From the NCBI GenBank assembly GCA_030789695.1, contig CM061139.1, forward strand, positions 202,837,641 through 202,901,640: a stretch of DNA of 64,000 bases, written 5' to 3'. This stretch comes from Scilla litardierei (Eukaryota; Streptophyta; Magnoliopsida; Asparagales; Asparagaceae). Each line of letters begins with the position of its first letter. Positions within the stretch are counted from its first letter, which is position 1. Under the pieces are notes generated by a model. It did no database searches and was not told where the DNA came from. It was given only the letters and a program-made list of their open reading frames with translations. The translations under genes and the position numbers were made by a program. Below, one piece after another: positions 1 through 12,230 of this stretch.

Positions 1-74
1 CTTTTGGTTTTCTTGGGTAAAAATATATAAACCAAGTGTCCATAAATAATATACATAATACCTTCTCAAGATGT

Positions 75-390
75 TTGCATATGTAGTGCTTAAGAAGCTT
101 AGAATATTAACGTATATTGATCCCAAATTTTTTTACTTATGGTACTCAACTAGTAAGCCTAAATATTAATCCAAGGCTCCAAGCTAATATGAAAGTTGTC
201 AATTAAAGTTAAAATGAGACCATAATTAAATATATTTGCATATGTAGTGCTTAAGAAGCCTAGAATATTAACCTATATTGATCACAAACTTTTTTACTTA
301 TGGTACCCAACTAGTAAGCCTAAATATTAATCCAAGCTAATATGAAATTTGTCAATTAAAGTTAAAATGAGACCATAGTTAAAGATACTA
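75..390. repeat. Tandem duplication, unit about 161 bp
   Basis: The segment starting TTGCATATGTAGTGCTTAAG at 75 recurs at 236 and is nearly identical through GTTAAAATGAGACCATA. The second copy lacks about 10 bp (near GGCTCCAAG). Confidence 0.85.
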
Positions 391-511
391 ACAATATAAA
401 GATACTAAAAATATATCATTTATAATAGGTTAGGATTAATAAATTCCATACAATGGAATTAATAACCAAAGACAGTAGATTATTCCTATTGTTTTCTTTA
501 TTTCGAATTTT

Positions 512-690
512 CTAAGGTTTCGGCATGTTTCATTTGAAACTTAAAGTGGCCGAAATTGGTCGATACCAACTATATTGTGCCTGAAATTTAGCGAAGCCGA
601 AACTAACTAAAACCATAGTTAGTTTCAGACTGGGAGTAAATGAAACCATGATGAAACGAGTGAAATTGAGACGAAACGGTTGAAACCTTA
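512..690. mobile_element. Possible MITE with imperfect terminal inverted repeats
   Basis: Left end CTAAGGTTTCGGCATGTTTC and the complement of the right end ATAAGGTTTCAACCGTTTC share most positions, and the body is rich in GAAAC repeats. No clear target duplication was seen, so this is tentative. Confidence 0.3.
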
Positions 691-880
691 TTCTATTATT
701 CTAACTGTTCACATATCAACCCCATCTTATTTGTCTCTTCTAACATTCGGCTTCAAAAAAAGATAAAATAAAATAAAAACAAAACAAAACAAAATAATTA
801 AGAAAGGTTTGGATACAATCAACTATTGAGATAACATCTTAAAGGATAGTACGAATAAGATAAACATTGGTTTGGAATGC

Positions 881-1187
881 TGATAGATCCGGAAAGATAG
901 ATCTACTAATTTAATAATCAAAGTAGCAACAAGTAATAAGAAAAAGATATCTGAATACAAAGAAGGTGTATTCTCCTCCCAAGACGCCAATAGAGGATGC
1001 CCTCACTCGTCTAGCCTATGGAATCTCTCAATGTCTCAATAATCGCATAATCCTCCATGACGGCTAGCCCTCAATATTAATAACCCTAACTAGGGTATCA
1101 GCATTGGAGGGGGTGCACGCGCGGCCCGGCTAGCGGGTAAGTCGTGGGTTTCGGGTTCTCCTCCGTGAGTAAACACGAAACCCATCA
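881..1187 (-). repeat. 3' LTR of the first chromovirus
   Basis: 307 bp from TGATAGATCC to AACCCATCA. Matched by the split copy at 6442-6531 plus 9195-9416. Confidence 0.93.
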
Positions 1188-1199
1188 ATACTCCCCCCA

Positions 1200-4100
1200 T
1201 GAGTCACATTGTCCTCAAGGTGGAAGTCTTGAAATCACATCGCCATCTCGTCCATCTTCTCCCACGTGCTTTCATGCTCTGGCAAGCCCTTCCACTGTAT
1301 CAACACCTGGCGCTTTCCTGTGTTTCCATGTTGAACTCCTTTCAACTCAGGCTCCATCCTCACCTCCATGTCAGCAGTTAAGGTCTCCGGTAGGGAAGGT
1401 GAAGGTGAGTGCTCGCTGATGGCCTGGCGTAACTGAGAAAGATGGAATACTGGGTGCATAGCCGATCCTGGAGGCAACCTCAGCCTATATGCCACCTGTC
1501 CAACCCTCGCCTCAACCTCGAAGGGTCCGTAGTATCGTGGTGCCAGCTTCTCATTCCTCCTGTGAGCTAAGGATCTCTGCCTGTTGGGGCGCAAATTCAA
1601 ATACACCGCGTCTCCCACCTCAAACTGAATGTCACGACGGTGCAAGTCTGCCCTAGCCTTCATGACCTGTTACACCCTCGCCAGATGGAGCTTCAGCTCC
1701 TCCAAAATCCGATCCCTCTCCGTCAAGTACTGCTCAACATCCGACACTGGTGTCGTCTCATGCCCATAATGTAATAAGTGAGGGGGTCTCCGTCATATAA
1801 GATCCTGAAGGGTGTCGTCTGGGCTGCTGTGTGATATGATGTATTGTACCAGTACTCTGCCTATGCTAGCCACCGAGCCCACTCTTTGGGATTATCCGAA
1901 ATGAAGCACCGCAGATAGGTCTCCACGCTCCTGTTCACCACCTCTGTCTGTCCATCGGTCTTGGGATGGTACGCTGTGCTCCGCCTCAATGTCGTCCCCT
2001 GTAGCTTAAACAGCTCCTGCCAGAACTTGCTCACGAACACCTTGTCTCTATCTGAAACGATAGACTTCGGCGGTCTATGTAACCGGATGACCTCTCTCAA
2101 GAATACCTCCGCCACTGTCACTGCACTGTAAGAATGCCGAAGTGGAACAAAGTGCGCATATTTGCTGAGGCGGTCGACCATACCAAGTATGACGGTATAA
2201 CCCCTGACTTCGGCAATCCGTCGATGAAATCCATGGAGAGGTCCTCTCATACTCGATCAGGCAAAGACAATGGCGGTAGGAAACCTCCTGGAGACATAGC
2301 CTGGTACTTGTGACGCTGGCACACGTCACACTCCGCTACCATCTTCGCCACATCCTTCTTTATCCCCTTCCAGTAGACCTCCCTCGCCAGCCGCTAGTAG
2401 GTCTTGAGGACCCCAGAATGTCCTCCTACTGTACTGCTGTGGAACTCATGAAGTATGGCTGGTAGATATGCTGAAGTCTTCGGCAGCACCAAACGCCCCC
2501 AGTACAGTAATCGCCCATCCCGAAGAGAGTATCCCGGCAACGCCGTCGACCCTTGCAGAAGAGCCTCTCGTATACCAACTAACACCAGATCCTGCTATAC
2601 CTCCTGCTGTAGCGGCTCAAGTCCTGAAGCACGGATACTGCTAGTGCGGCCAGCTCCGCCTCCTCCTCCCGCCGTGACAAGGCATCAACAGCCTTGTTCT
2701 CCAGCCCTGGTCGATGCTCAATGTCGAACCTGTACCCCATCAGCTTTCGCAGCCACTTCTGATACTCCTCTGCTACCATCCGCTGCTCAAGTAAATACTT
2801 CAAGTTCCGCTGATCTGTGCGCACCAGGAAACTCCGCTCCAACAAGTACGACCTCCACTTCTGAATCACCAGGACTATGGTCATCATCTCCCTCTCGTAC
2901 ACTGATCGTAGTCTGGCTCTAGTGGTCAACACTTCGCTGAAATATGCAATGGGCCGCTAATCCTGTATCAACACTGCTCCTAGCCCATATCCTGTCGCGT
3001 CCGCCTTTACGATGAAAGGCCTAGAAAAATCTGGCAATGCCAACACTGGAACGATCGTCATGGCCCTCTTCAGGGCCTTAAATGCTGTTGTCGCCTCATC
3101 CCCCCCAATGAAACTGATCTTTCTTAAGTAACTTAGTCAACGGCCAGTCGATCGTCCCATACCCATCTACAAATCTGCGGTAGTAACCGGTCAGGCCCAA
3201 GAACCCTCGTAACCCCCTGAGGGTGGTGGAACGCGGCTAGTCCAACATCGCCGCTATCTTTCCACTGTCTGCTGCAATCCAACCCACTGACACCATGTGT
3301 CCTAAGTACTTCACCTGTGGCTGCCCAAATAAACACTTCTTCCTGTTCGCCACCTGCTGATGGTACTGCAGCTCCATACACACAATCTGCAGGTGGTCCA
3401 AGTGCTCCTCCAAGATACGACTGTACACTAGTATATCATCAAAGAAGACAAGTACTAACTGCCTCAGGTACGGACGGAATACCTTGTTCATAAAGAACTG
3501 GAAAGTGGCTGGTGCGTTTGTCAAGCCAAACGGCATGACGAGGAACTCGTAGTGGCCCTCGTGCGTCCTGAATGCCGTCTTGGGCATATCGTCTCGTCGC
3601 ATACTGATCTGGTGGTAGCTTGACTTGAGATCTATCTTGCTGAACCAGGCTGCCCCATGTAACTCGTCCAGGAGCTCGTCTATCATTGGTATGTGGAATT
3701 TGTCAGGCACTGTCTCCTTATTCAACGCTAGGTAATCCACACAAAAGCACCAGCTCCCATCATTCTTCTTCACCAGGAGCACGGGACTGGAAAATGGGCT
3801 CACACTAGGCTGAATAACTCCTGCCTCTATCATCTTGGCCACCATCCTCTCAATCTCATTCTTTTGGTGCTGGGGGTACTGGTATGGTCTAACACTGATG
3901 GGGGAAGCATACTCTCGCAGTACTATGGCGTGCTCATGGTCCCTTGGCGGTGGCAGACCCGAGGCTCCTGAAAAATCTCCTCAAACTGCGCCAACAGCTG
4001 CTGCACCTCTCCTGGTACTGTCTGCTTTCCACTGGTATCTGCGCCCCCCTTTGCTGTCGCAGTGTACAACTCTACCAAGTATCTGCCTCCCTCGGTCTGT

Positions 4101-4560
4101 ATGGTCCTCAGCATGGTCTTCAATGACACCACTACTCTGCACAGGCTGGGATCTTCCTGTAATGTGACCGCTCTCCCTGCATCCTGGAACTCCATCCGCT
4201 GAAGCTTCCAGTTCACCGTCATCTTCCCCAACCATGTCATGTCCAGGATGACATCTGTGCTCCCCAAGTCCAAAGGCAGAAAATCCGCCATCACCTGTAT
4301 CTCCTATATGGTCAGTACTACCCCCTTGCAGACTCCGACTGCTCTCCTTATTCTCCGTCCTCATCATCATGCTGAAACTACCGCAGTCGGTCAGCTGAAG
4401 TCCCTGCCGGTCCACAACTCTCCTGGAGATGAAATTGTGGGTCGCCCCACTGTCAATCAACACGGTCACCTCCTGCTCGCCGATTTTTCCCCTCAACTTC
4501 ATGGTGTGGTTCGGTGTGAACCCTACCACTGAGTTGAGGAGCACATCTGTCACGTCTAAC
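1200..4560 (-). pseudogene. pol of the first chromovirus (protease-RT-RNase H-integrase-chromodomain), multiple stops
   Basis: Protease active site [12 protein letters not shown] is near 4,430. RT spans 3845-3237 with [10 protein letters not shown]. RNase H ([30 protein letters not shown]) spans 2932-2579. The integrase zinc region follows at about 2,480-2,300 ([17 protein letters not shown]). The catalytic core spans 2250-1861 ([24 protein letters not shown]), and the C terminus and chromodomain 1663-1235 (VLIQWKGLPEHESTWE). Stops after AAMLD, RWLA and EMAM and several frame changes break the polyprotein. Confidence 0.9.
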
Positions 4561-4629
4561 TGATGGCCCTTGGGCTCCTCCTCCTGCTCAACGCTTTCGT
4601 CCTCGACGTCCTCATCGACGTCGTCATCC

Positions 4630-6414
4630 TCCTATAATAGGACCTGTAACTTGCACCCAGCGTACCTATGTCCTGGCGTGAACCTCTCGTCACACCGAAA
4701 GCAGAGCCCCTTCTGATGCTTCTTCCTCATCTCAGTGTCAGTCATCTTCCTGAACTTCCCCATGCTGGAGGAGCACTACTCCTCTCCCCCCGTCTTCTCC
4801 CTGCTAGCCTGTCCTGTCCCAGTGGTGACCCTGGCTCCGCCTGCTCCAGACGAGGTGCCCCGTTGTACCTGGCCACTGTAGCCACTCTTGACTCTCCTGT
4901 CCTCCTCTCGTCAGTCCTCCATCATCTGCGACATCTTCATGACCTCGGAAAGCCCCCTGGGCTTGTATGGTCTCACTGCGGCTCGAAGACTGGGCCTCAG
5001 CCCCTTCAGAAAAGTGCTCTCCAAAGACTCTTCTGATATGCCGTGTACTCTCCCGGATAAGGTCTCATACCTTGCAATGTACTCCCGCACCGGTCCTTCC
5101 TGCCTTAGGGCGTATAACTGCTCGTGTAGGTTTTCCAGGCGGGGATCCCTAAACTTCTCCAGGATAGGTCCTTCAGCTCCTCTCAGCGTCGTATCTGCTG
5201 CCTCTTCTACTTCCACTGATACCACCCTAAGGCTCTCTCCTCCATGCAGATAGCTGCAACCTTCAACTTTTGTGCATCTGTCATATGGTGCGCTGCGAAG
5301 TATCTCTCTGCTGTGAACAACCAGGCGTGAGGGTCCTCCCCTTCGAATAGTGGCATCTTCAGCTTCTGCAACATGCAGTCTCCTCCAAAATGCTCCTGAT
5401 CGGGACTCTGCTCGGCGAGGCTGGCGGTAGTGCTGTCACCTCTCGTTCTGGGTCTCGTACTGCTTAGGTGGCACTCCTCCGCGGCCCCCATAGTCACCTC
5501 GGGGACCTCCACGTTTGCCCTCGAAGTCATCCCAACCGGCATCATCTCCAAAATCAGCCCCATAGCCTCCTCCATCATAATATTGAAACTCCCCGGGGTC
5601 AAACTCTCCCATGAAATCGTGCGTCGTACACTCCAACGGGGGCTGATTTCCCTATAGACGCTGAAATCCACCTGGCCGGGCCTCCCCCCAGCCTCTGCCC
5701 TGACCACGAAACCCTGTTGCCTGCTGTCGCTGATCGCCTGGCACGCGCACGCCTCCCGACAGCCCAGCAGACTGCCTCCGCTCATCGCCGGGCCCGCGGT
5801 ACCCACCTGGCAGCCACGCGGCTTGCCGCAAGTGGTCGCCGGCCTCCCCGCGCCCTCCCTTCTGGTCGGGGGGTTGCCGGACCCCCTCCTGCCTTTGCCC
5901 CTCCTGGGCGACTCCGGGGGCCCACCGCCTCCCCGACGAAGGTCATGGGAGGCGGCGGGTTCGTAAGGACCCCCGGTGCCACCCCTTCCATCTTGCGCCG
6001 TCATCTGAAGGGGGTTTTGGGCCTCCCCCTTCGCATCTATACTCCCCTTCGCCGTACTTCCTCGCGGTAGTCGACCCTCCACTGATTCTCATCTTCTTCT
6101 TCGTCGACTTCTTCCACGAAGTAGGGTTGATTTGGTTCAAAAATCTCCTCCTTTTCCTTCTTCAAAGGCGGCACCTTTAGGGTTGATTTGGGGTTTCCTC
6201 CGCCTTGGGTGTTTGCCGACCGCTGGGAGATGAGTTCGGCCAATTGTTCTCCTTGCGTTGATTGCGTTGCCGCCAATGAATTGATGGAATCCGCCAATTT
6301 ATTCAGCATCTTCATCGTCTCTTCGTGAGATTTCTTCACCCCATCAATTTCTCCCATGAATCTTTCCTCCAAAGTGTCGATTCGGTCCTTCGATCTCGTC
6401 GTCGGCACCGCCAT
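4630..6414 (-). pseudogene. gag of the first chromovirus, frameshifted
   Basis: Starts MAVPTTRSKDRIDTLEERF at 6414 with a short coiled-coil N terminus. It then passes through a GC-rich Pro/Arg/Gly low-complexity zone (about 5,700-6,010) into the capsid core (LKMPLFEGEDPHAWLFTAER; LRQEGPVREYIARYETLSGR) and a zinc knuckle near 4,660-4,740 ([14 protein letters not shown]). The last zinc ligand is Tyr instead of Cys. The capsid frame is broken by a stop after GWYQWK (near 5,207) and by frame changes upstream, so no intact Gag can be made. Confidence 0.85.
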
Positions 6415-6441
6415 GGATTGTCTCGTGCTCTGATACCAAAT

Positions 6442-6531
6442 TGATAGATCCGGAAAGAGAGATCTACTAATTTAATAATCAAATTAACAACAAGTAATAA
6501 GAACAAGATACCCGAATCCAAAGAAGGTGCA
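6442..6531 (-). repeat. 5' LTR of the first chromovirus, part 1 of 2
   Basis: Starts TGATAGATCCGGAAAGAGAG and is interrupted after GAAGGTGCA. Its last five bases (6527-6531) are one copy of the nested element's target duplication. Confidence 0.9.
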
Positions 6532-6867
6532 TGATAGGATTTTTCCTAATCTGAAATTAAATCCAATAAAAACAACGAATAATGAAGATAAATGGTTACA
6601 ATAAAGGGGCAACCACCCTCCCAAGATGCCAGTAAGCGAGGACGTCCGCGCTCTCCTAGATTTACCTAAGAACTCTCGAAGAATTCTCTCAAAATATCAA
6701 TAATCAAGCCTCCCCCCTAAAAGACGGCTAGCCCTAGTTTAAATAAGAAAAATCCTCTCCTAACACTAAAAATAAGAAAAAGACCAAAAAGACCTTAAGT
6801 CGGCCTCCCCCTTGCGCGCATGGCTTGGGCGCCGGCTCGGGTCCCCCTTCGGGCAGCGGGTCTAACA
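6532..6867 (-). repeat. 3' LTR of the nested gag-only element
   Basis: 336 bp, TGATAGGATTTT to GGGTCTAACA. The central part is related to the LTR of the host element (shared AAGACGGCTAGCCCT block), so the two families are sisters. Confidence 0.9.
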
Positions 6868-6879
6868 CTACTTCGCCCT

Positions 6880-8832
6880 TGATAATCCACCTTGTCCTCA
6901 AGGTGGTGTTTGACATCACTGGCGGTGCTACTTCGAGGGGGAGTCGTCATCATCTCCGATCCATTCGTCCTCCACTTCATCATCGTCTGCCTCTGCGATC
7001 AACACTTGCAGCTTACGACCCCCACAGTGGTGTCATGGAGTGAACCTCTCATCGCATCTGAAACAGAGCCCCTTCTGCCTCTTCTCCCTCATCTCGGCGT
7101 CAGTCATTCTCCTAAACTGACCCCCCGCTGGCGATGCGCTGCTCTGCTCTCCAGTCTTCTCAATACTTGCTTGATCTGCCCCCGTAGCTGCCTTCTGTTC
7201 TCCTGTCGCGGTCGGAACACTTCGTGAAACCGGTCCACTCTAACCACCTCTTGCTTTTCTTTTCATCTGCCAGTCCTTCGCCATCTGAGCATACTCCAAG
7301 GCATCCATCAGACTCTGAGGCTTATGCATGCGTACTGCTGCGCGTATAGTGGTCTTCAGCCTCTTCATGAAGGTGCTCTCCATCGTCTCGTTGGTCACCC
7401 CGTGCACCTGTCCTGAAAGAGCCTCGAACCTCTCTAAGTAGTCTCTCACCGTACCATCCTGTCGGAGAGATAGCAGCTGCTCCCGCACGTTTTCCACGTG
7501 TGGTCTATGAACCTCTCTACCATCTGGTCCTTGATTTCCTCCCATGAGTAAAAGGGGCGCCTCGCGTCCTTCCACTGAAACCACGCTAGTGCCTTCCCAT
7601 CCAGGCATATGCCAGCAGTCTCCAACTTCTGCTGCTCAGTCATCTAGGAGACTCTAAAAAATCTCTCCGGCCTGTAGACCCACGAGATCGGGTCCACTCC
7701 ATCGAATATAGGCATCTTTAGCTTCCTTAGGCGGTCCATATTGAATCCCCCTGGTCTCCGCGACCTCCTCCCTGCCTAGGCTGGTGGTAGTGTTGATACC
7801 TCTTCTGGCACCGCTCGTAGCCCCCATGGGGCCCTCCTCGGTCTCCATGCCCCACGTCGCCTCCAAACCTGCCCTCTGGCCACTTCTGGTAGTCTCTGTA
7901 TCCTCTCATGTGCCTACTGTGCGTCCCTTCAGGTGGTGGGGCGGTGGATGCCACCTTCCGTCATCAAATCGAGGGTCGGGAGAATTCTGATAACCCTCGC
8001 CGTAGTCTCCGTGCTCCTGAAATCCCCCGGGCCCCAAGTCCTCCTCGAAGTCACGTGCCGGCGCCTCTCGCCGCGGCTGCCCCTGCTGAAAATCGCCGCC
8101 ATTAGCTCCCTAAAAGCCGCGCATAGGCCTAGACGTGTCGGCGGGGCCGCGGCCTGCCTGGGACAGGGCCGTCGGCCCCGCCCGAAAATTCTGGGGGCCC
8201 TAGCGGCCCCCCCGTGGGTCAGGGGGGTCGCCGCCCCCCCAGGGGGTTCTCCGCCCCTGGGCGAACCCAGGGGAGGGTCGCCGGACCCCCAGGGGGTTCG
8301 CTGCCCCTGGGCGAGCCCAGGGGGGCCGCCCCCTGGCGGCTCTCCTGGGGGTCGGCAAGGCCCTGGGAGGGCTGTCGCTGCCCCTTCCTTCCTCGCACGC
8401 ACCCTGGAGGGGTGGGTTGACGCCGCCGGTCCAACCTTGGGCTTCCGCCGCCTTTTGCCTTACTTCTTCTCGATAATCGACTCTCCACGGCTCCTCTTCC
8501 TCATCTTCGACAAATTCCTCCACCAAAAAGCCGTTTCGGGTCAAAGTTCTCAACTTTCTCTTTCCCCTTGCCTAAAGGTGACGCCTTTCCCGTTGATTTA
8601 GGGTTCCCCTCTTCTTTGTTGTTTGTTGCCGCCAATTGGTTAGGGTTCCCATCAATTGCGCGAATTGTTCGTCGTGCTTCGCTTGATTCGTCGTTAATTG
8701 GTTGATGGAAGCCGTCATCCTTGCCGTGGATTCATCGTTGGCCGCCAACGATTTCTTGATCCCGCCGATCTTGCTTTTAAATTTCGCCTCCAAAGCCTCA
8801 ATTTTGTCTTGCGATCTTGTCAAAGCCGGCAT
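6880..8832 (-). pseudogene. gag of the nested element with fused remnant of the pol C terminus
   Basis: Starts MPALTRSQDKIEALEAKFKS at 8832. A GC-rich zone of proline/glycine-coding repeats occupies about 8,150-8,400. Capsid motifs follow (KLETAGICLDGKALAWFQWK; LRQDGTVRDYLERFEALSGQ), then the zinc knuckle CFRCDERF near 7,050 and an acidic stretch. At about 6,940 the sequence passes into DVKHHLEDKVDYQG, equivalent to the end of pol in related elements. Stops and frameshifts interrupt the frame. Confidence 0.85.
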
Positions 8833-8859
8833 GGATCGTCACGGGCTCTGATACCAAAT

Positions 8860-9194
8860 TGATAGGATTTTCTCAAATCTGAAATTAAATCCAATAAAAA
8901 CAGCGAATAATGAAGATAAATGGTTACAATAAAGGGGCAACCACCCTCCCAAGACGCCGGTAAGCGAGGACGTCCGCACTCTCCTAGATCTACCTAAGAA
9001 CTCTCGAAGAATTCTCTCAAAATATCAATAATCAAGCCTCCCCCTAAAAGACGGCTAGCCTTAGTTTAAATAACAAAAATCCTCTCTTAACACTAAAAAT
9101 AAGAAAAAGACCAAAAAGCCCTTAAGTCGGCCTCCCCCTTGCACGCGTGGCTTGGGCGCCAGCTCGGGTCTCCCTTCAGGCCGCGGGTCTAACC
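8860..9194 (-). repeat. 5' LTR of the nested gag-only element
   Basis: 335 bp, TGATAGGATTTT to GGGTCTAACC. The terminal CA has become CC. Confidence 0.9.
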
Positions 9195-9416
9195 GTGTAT
9201 TCTCCTCCTAAGACGCCAATAGAGGACGTCCGCATTCGTCTAGCCTATGGAATCTCTCAATGTCTCAATAATCGCATAATCCTCCATGACGGCTAGCCCT
9301 TCATACTAATAACCCTAACTAGGGTATCGGCATTGGAGGGGGTGTGCGCACGGCCCGGCTAGCGGGTAAGTCGTGGGTTTCGGGTTCTCCTCCGTGAGTA
9401 AACCCGAAACCCATCA
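9195..9416 (-). repeat. 5' LTR of the first chromovirus, part 2 of 2
   Basis: Resumes GTGTATTCTCCTCC exactly where the left LTR would continue and ends AACCCATCA, followed by the AATGC duplication. The first five bases duplicate the target of the nested insertion. Confidence 0.9.
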
Positions 9417-9420
9417 AATG

Positions 9421-10013
9421 CTTTGCCAAGGTTCTTGAGAAGATGGTTGACAGAATGGTAAAATTCAACTCAGAGATGCATGATAGTTGATGCTAGTAAA
9501 CAGTCATTATGTTGGGTTGTCCAAGCCATAAATGATGATAAGAGTGTGTTATCTTTAATCTACCCTATTATATGTTACTGAAGTTATGCAGATTACAACA
9601 TTTAGACTTGAACTTTTATACTGGGAGTTTCAAACAAACACATCGCTTGATTCTGTTGAAAGCTGATATCTTAAGAAAGATGTAAATTTGTGGATTTTCT
9701 TGCTAATTGTTTATATATTAATGTAATCCTTCATCACTTATAAACATCTTGTTTGGAAGCAATGAGTCAATAGACTTTCTATATGTTGAGCCACATGCTT
9801 ACATATTTCCTTGGTTTGATACCTAATTTTGTTTTTGTCTTCTTTCTACAGATACACACTCACTCACTCACTCACTCACTCACTCAAACACATACACACA
9901 CTATCTCTCTTAGCCTTGAATACTTATGTGCATGTGCGTGTAGTTGCATCTGTACATTTATAATGCCTTTGACATTGAATGCCTTGATTGAAATGGATGC
10001 CTATCCCAAACAG
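9421..10013 (+). other. VAL intron sequence with CACT microsatellite
   Basis: Intron immediately upstream of the B3 exon. A (CACT)n run with flanking CACA repeats lies at about 9,856-9,902, close to the splice acceptor. Nothing else recognised. Confidence 0.6.
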
Positions 10014-10188
10014 GCATACTTCCCCCCAATATCTCAACCAGAAGGACTTCCTTTAAAAGTTCAAGATGCTAGCGGCAAAGAGTGGGTGTTCCAGTTCCGT
10101 TTCTGGCCAAATAATAATAGTAGGATGTATGTTTTGGAGGGGGTCACACCTTGCATTCAGTCAATGCAATTACAGGCAGGTGATACAG
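10014..10188 (+). CDS. VAL: VAL gene exon: second half of B3 domain
   Basis: The acceptor is the AG at 10012-10013 and the donor GT is at 10189-10190. The exon reads [13 protein letters not shown] to [11 protein letters not shown] and ends in phase 1. The tract [18 protein letters not shown] is the conserved B3 core of VAL proteins. A longer open frame runs upstream through a CACT microsatellite, but it is intronic because the preceding B3 residues of the family are absent. Confidence 0.92.
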
Positions 10189-12185
10189 GTAAATTTATGG
10201 GGATCTCTATCTCAAATACTCAAATCAATTGATCTGTATTTTAGCTGCTCCTGTTTTTCCGCCATGTTTGTTAATAGCGCAATGAATTGCAATTATGCTT
10301 CACCTTATTTTTGATAGTACCCCAATGAATTGCAGTTACACTTCACATTGTTGTTCATTTTCCGATAGTGGATGCAGTAATTTTAACTGACACTAACCAT
10401 ATGTGTTTCTACAGTAACATTCAGTCGGATAGATCCAGAAGGAAAGTTGATCATGGGATTCCGGAAAGCTTCCAATGTCTCGTCTGAACCGGTTTGTGGT
10501 TATGAAACAGTACAATTTCTGTGTATTGTGGTTGTAAAAAGTTGAAATTGCAAAAGTAGGCAGCCTTATCAGTTATATGTGTCCTTTCTGATTTATAGCT
10601 ATATTCCCCCCTTCCCCTTGTGTGGTGGGTGTGCACCCGCATTCGTTTGTAAAATATTCCCAAAAAAAATCGCATATGGCCAAAAGCTAGTGAACTTAAA
10701 ACTGCATATCAATTGAGTTGGGTTCTCCAACCTGCCAACGGACCTGCACGGTTGTAACACAAGCCCTCTTTTGTTCCGACTTCTATTTTCCAGGAATTTG
10801 TCTCAAAACGTTAGAGGATTTACTTGGGATAATAGCTGTTGTAAAAGCCTGAAAGCTCATCAATTTTTTTTTCCTGAGCCTTCTGTTCAGAATTGATTTT
10901 AATGACCGGATCTATTTTAATGGGAGAAATACTTTATATAATGATGACGAACATCTTGATATATTATTAATTTCATATTGGTGAGGTTCACCTGAGCCAA
11001 AAAGTAGTGGTTTAGTGATGGTCGAGTATAACAGTACCATACTCTTGACTCCTTTGATGTAAATTGGCATCTTTTTTCCTGTAACCAAAGGAAATCTGAT
11101 TCTGTGTAAATGTCTCTTCATATGCCGTGTGTAAATACTTATCAACTATTTAAATTTATTGTAATTCTTAAAAGAGTTTCTTAACCTTCAATTTCATCAA
11201 CAGGATGCACAAGCAGTTAAAACCGGAAATGATTTCTCAACTCCGTCAGAGGGTAACAAAATTGCAGCTGACTTTACCACAAATGGCCCGGTTCGACCTC
11301 AAAAGGGTGGCACAGAATCAAGGAACCAAGCCAATATGGCAGATCAGGCCACATTGTCAAAAATTGACAAAAGTGGATTTATACAGAAGGATGGGTTTAC
11401 CAAGTCTTCGCTGGGTCCAGTTAAAAGGAAAGGCAGTACACTTGGATCCAAAAGCAAACGTCTAAGGATTGAGAATGAGGACTCAGTTGCGTTAAAACTA
11501 ACATGGGAAGAGGCTCAGGAACTTCTTCGACCGCCTCCTAATGACATTCCCAGCATTGTTGTTATTGAAGGCCATGAAATTGAGGAATATGAGGTATGGT
11601 GTTGTTAGAGTATTTATTCATTTCCATTTTCTTTTCCGCCCATTTTTTAGTTTAGTTGTCTCAGGAAGCTAAGGGATTTCTGCTTTTTTGATCATTGGCC
11701 ATTGGCATTCCTTCTCCATTTTGATTTTGCTCAACTTGCATAATCTTGTTCTCAATGTGCTTTTAGAAGGATCTGGATCTTTTTTCCTTTTTACTCAGTT
11801 GATACGGTGGTTCAATTAACGCAAGTGCTGATGTCAATAGTTATCAGAAGCAAATAATTGTGAATCACTTGCTTTACACTTTGTATATATGTTTCTTGAT
11901 ATATCTCGACAGCAAAATGACGCGTTCTGCAATTTTGGCACATTAGGGGCATTTTCGATTTCCTAGGGATATTTTTCGTAACAGTTTTAGGGGTCTTTTT
12001 GTAATTTTGAACTTTAGGGGGTTTTCTGTTAATTTGTATTTGCAGTTTATTATTAATATGGGGCTAGGGGGATTATAGAAGGGGTGTCGAATATTGTGTT
12101 GAATCTTGTGTGAGGTTGATAAAAACCCGTCTTTTATTGGAGAGAGCGGCCCCCTCTCGAATCGACGACTTTGGGGTTTGGGGGG

Positions 12186-12230
<45 letters not shown>

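Larger units (their letters stand above)
1..880. other. AT-rich sequence, probably upstream intron of the VAL gene
   Basis: No coding segment resembles the missing first half of B3 or the PHD-like N terminus, so this is probably intron. It contains a tandem duplication (75-390), a MITE-like segment (512-690) and an A-rich tract (756-805). Confidence 0.55.
6532..9194 (-). mobile_element. Non-autonomous gag-only LTR element nested in the first chromovirus's LTR
   Basis: Two LTRs of about 335 bp (6532-6867 and 8860-9194) flank a 2.0 kb interior. Target duplication GTGCA (6527-6531) / GTGTA (9195-9199) with one difference. The uninterrupted LTR at 881-1187 has GTGTA at this site, proving the insertion. 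PBS 8846-8858 is the initiator-Met type. The interior holds gag up to the zinc knuckle and then jumps directly to the HLEDKV tail that normally ends the chromodomain, so nearly all of pol is missing. This layout matches the TR-GAG class of plant elements. Confidence 0.92.
881..9416 (-). mobile_element. Ty3/gypsy chromovirus (Reina-like) LTR retrotransposon, degenerate, carrying a nested element
   Basis: A 5-bp target duplication AATGC flanks it at 876-880 and 9417-9421. LTRs run TGATAGATCCGG to AACCCATCA in plus orientation. Read on the minus strand, order is 5' LTR, PBS (TTGGTATCAGAGC, complementary to initiator tRNA-Met, 6428-6440), gag, protease, RT, RNase H, integrase, chromodomain, PPT (1191-1200), 3' LTR. 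A chromodomain fused to integrase, LTRs of about 0.3 kb and a small size fit the Reina clade of chromoviruses. The right LTR is split by another element at 6532-9194. Removing that insertion and its 5-bp duplication leaves about 5.87 kb. Confidence 0.93.

Noticed and set aside
8214..8601. Plus-strand Pro/Gly-rich frames in the GC-rich zone of the nested element
   Set aside because: They are complementary shadows of the minus-strand gag repeats.
9783..10013. In-frame upstream extension of the first visible B3 exon
   Set aside because: It reads through a CACT microsatellite and lacks the expected B3 residues. A good splice acceptor at 10,012-10,013 explains the exon start.
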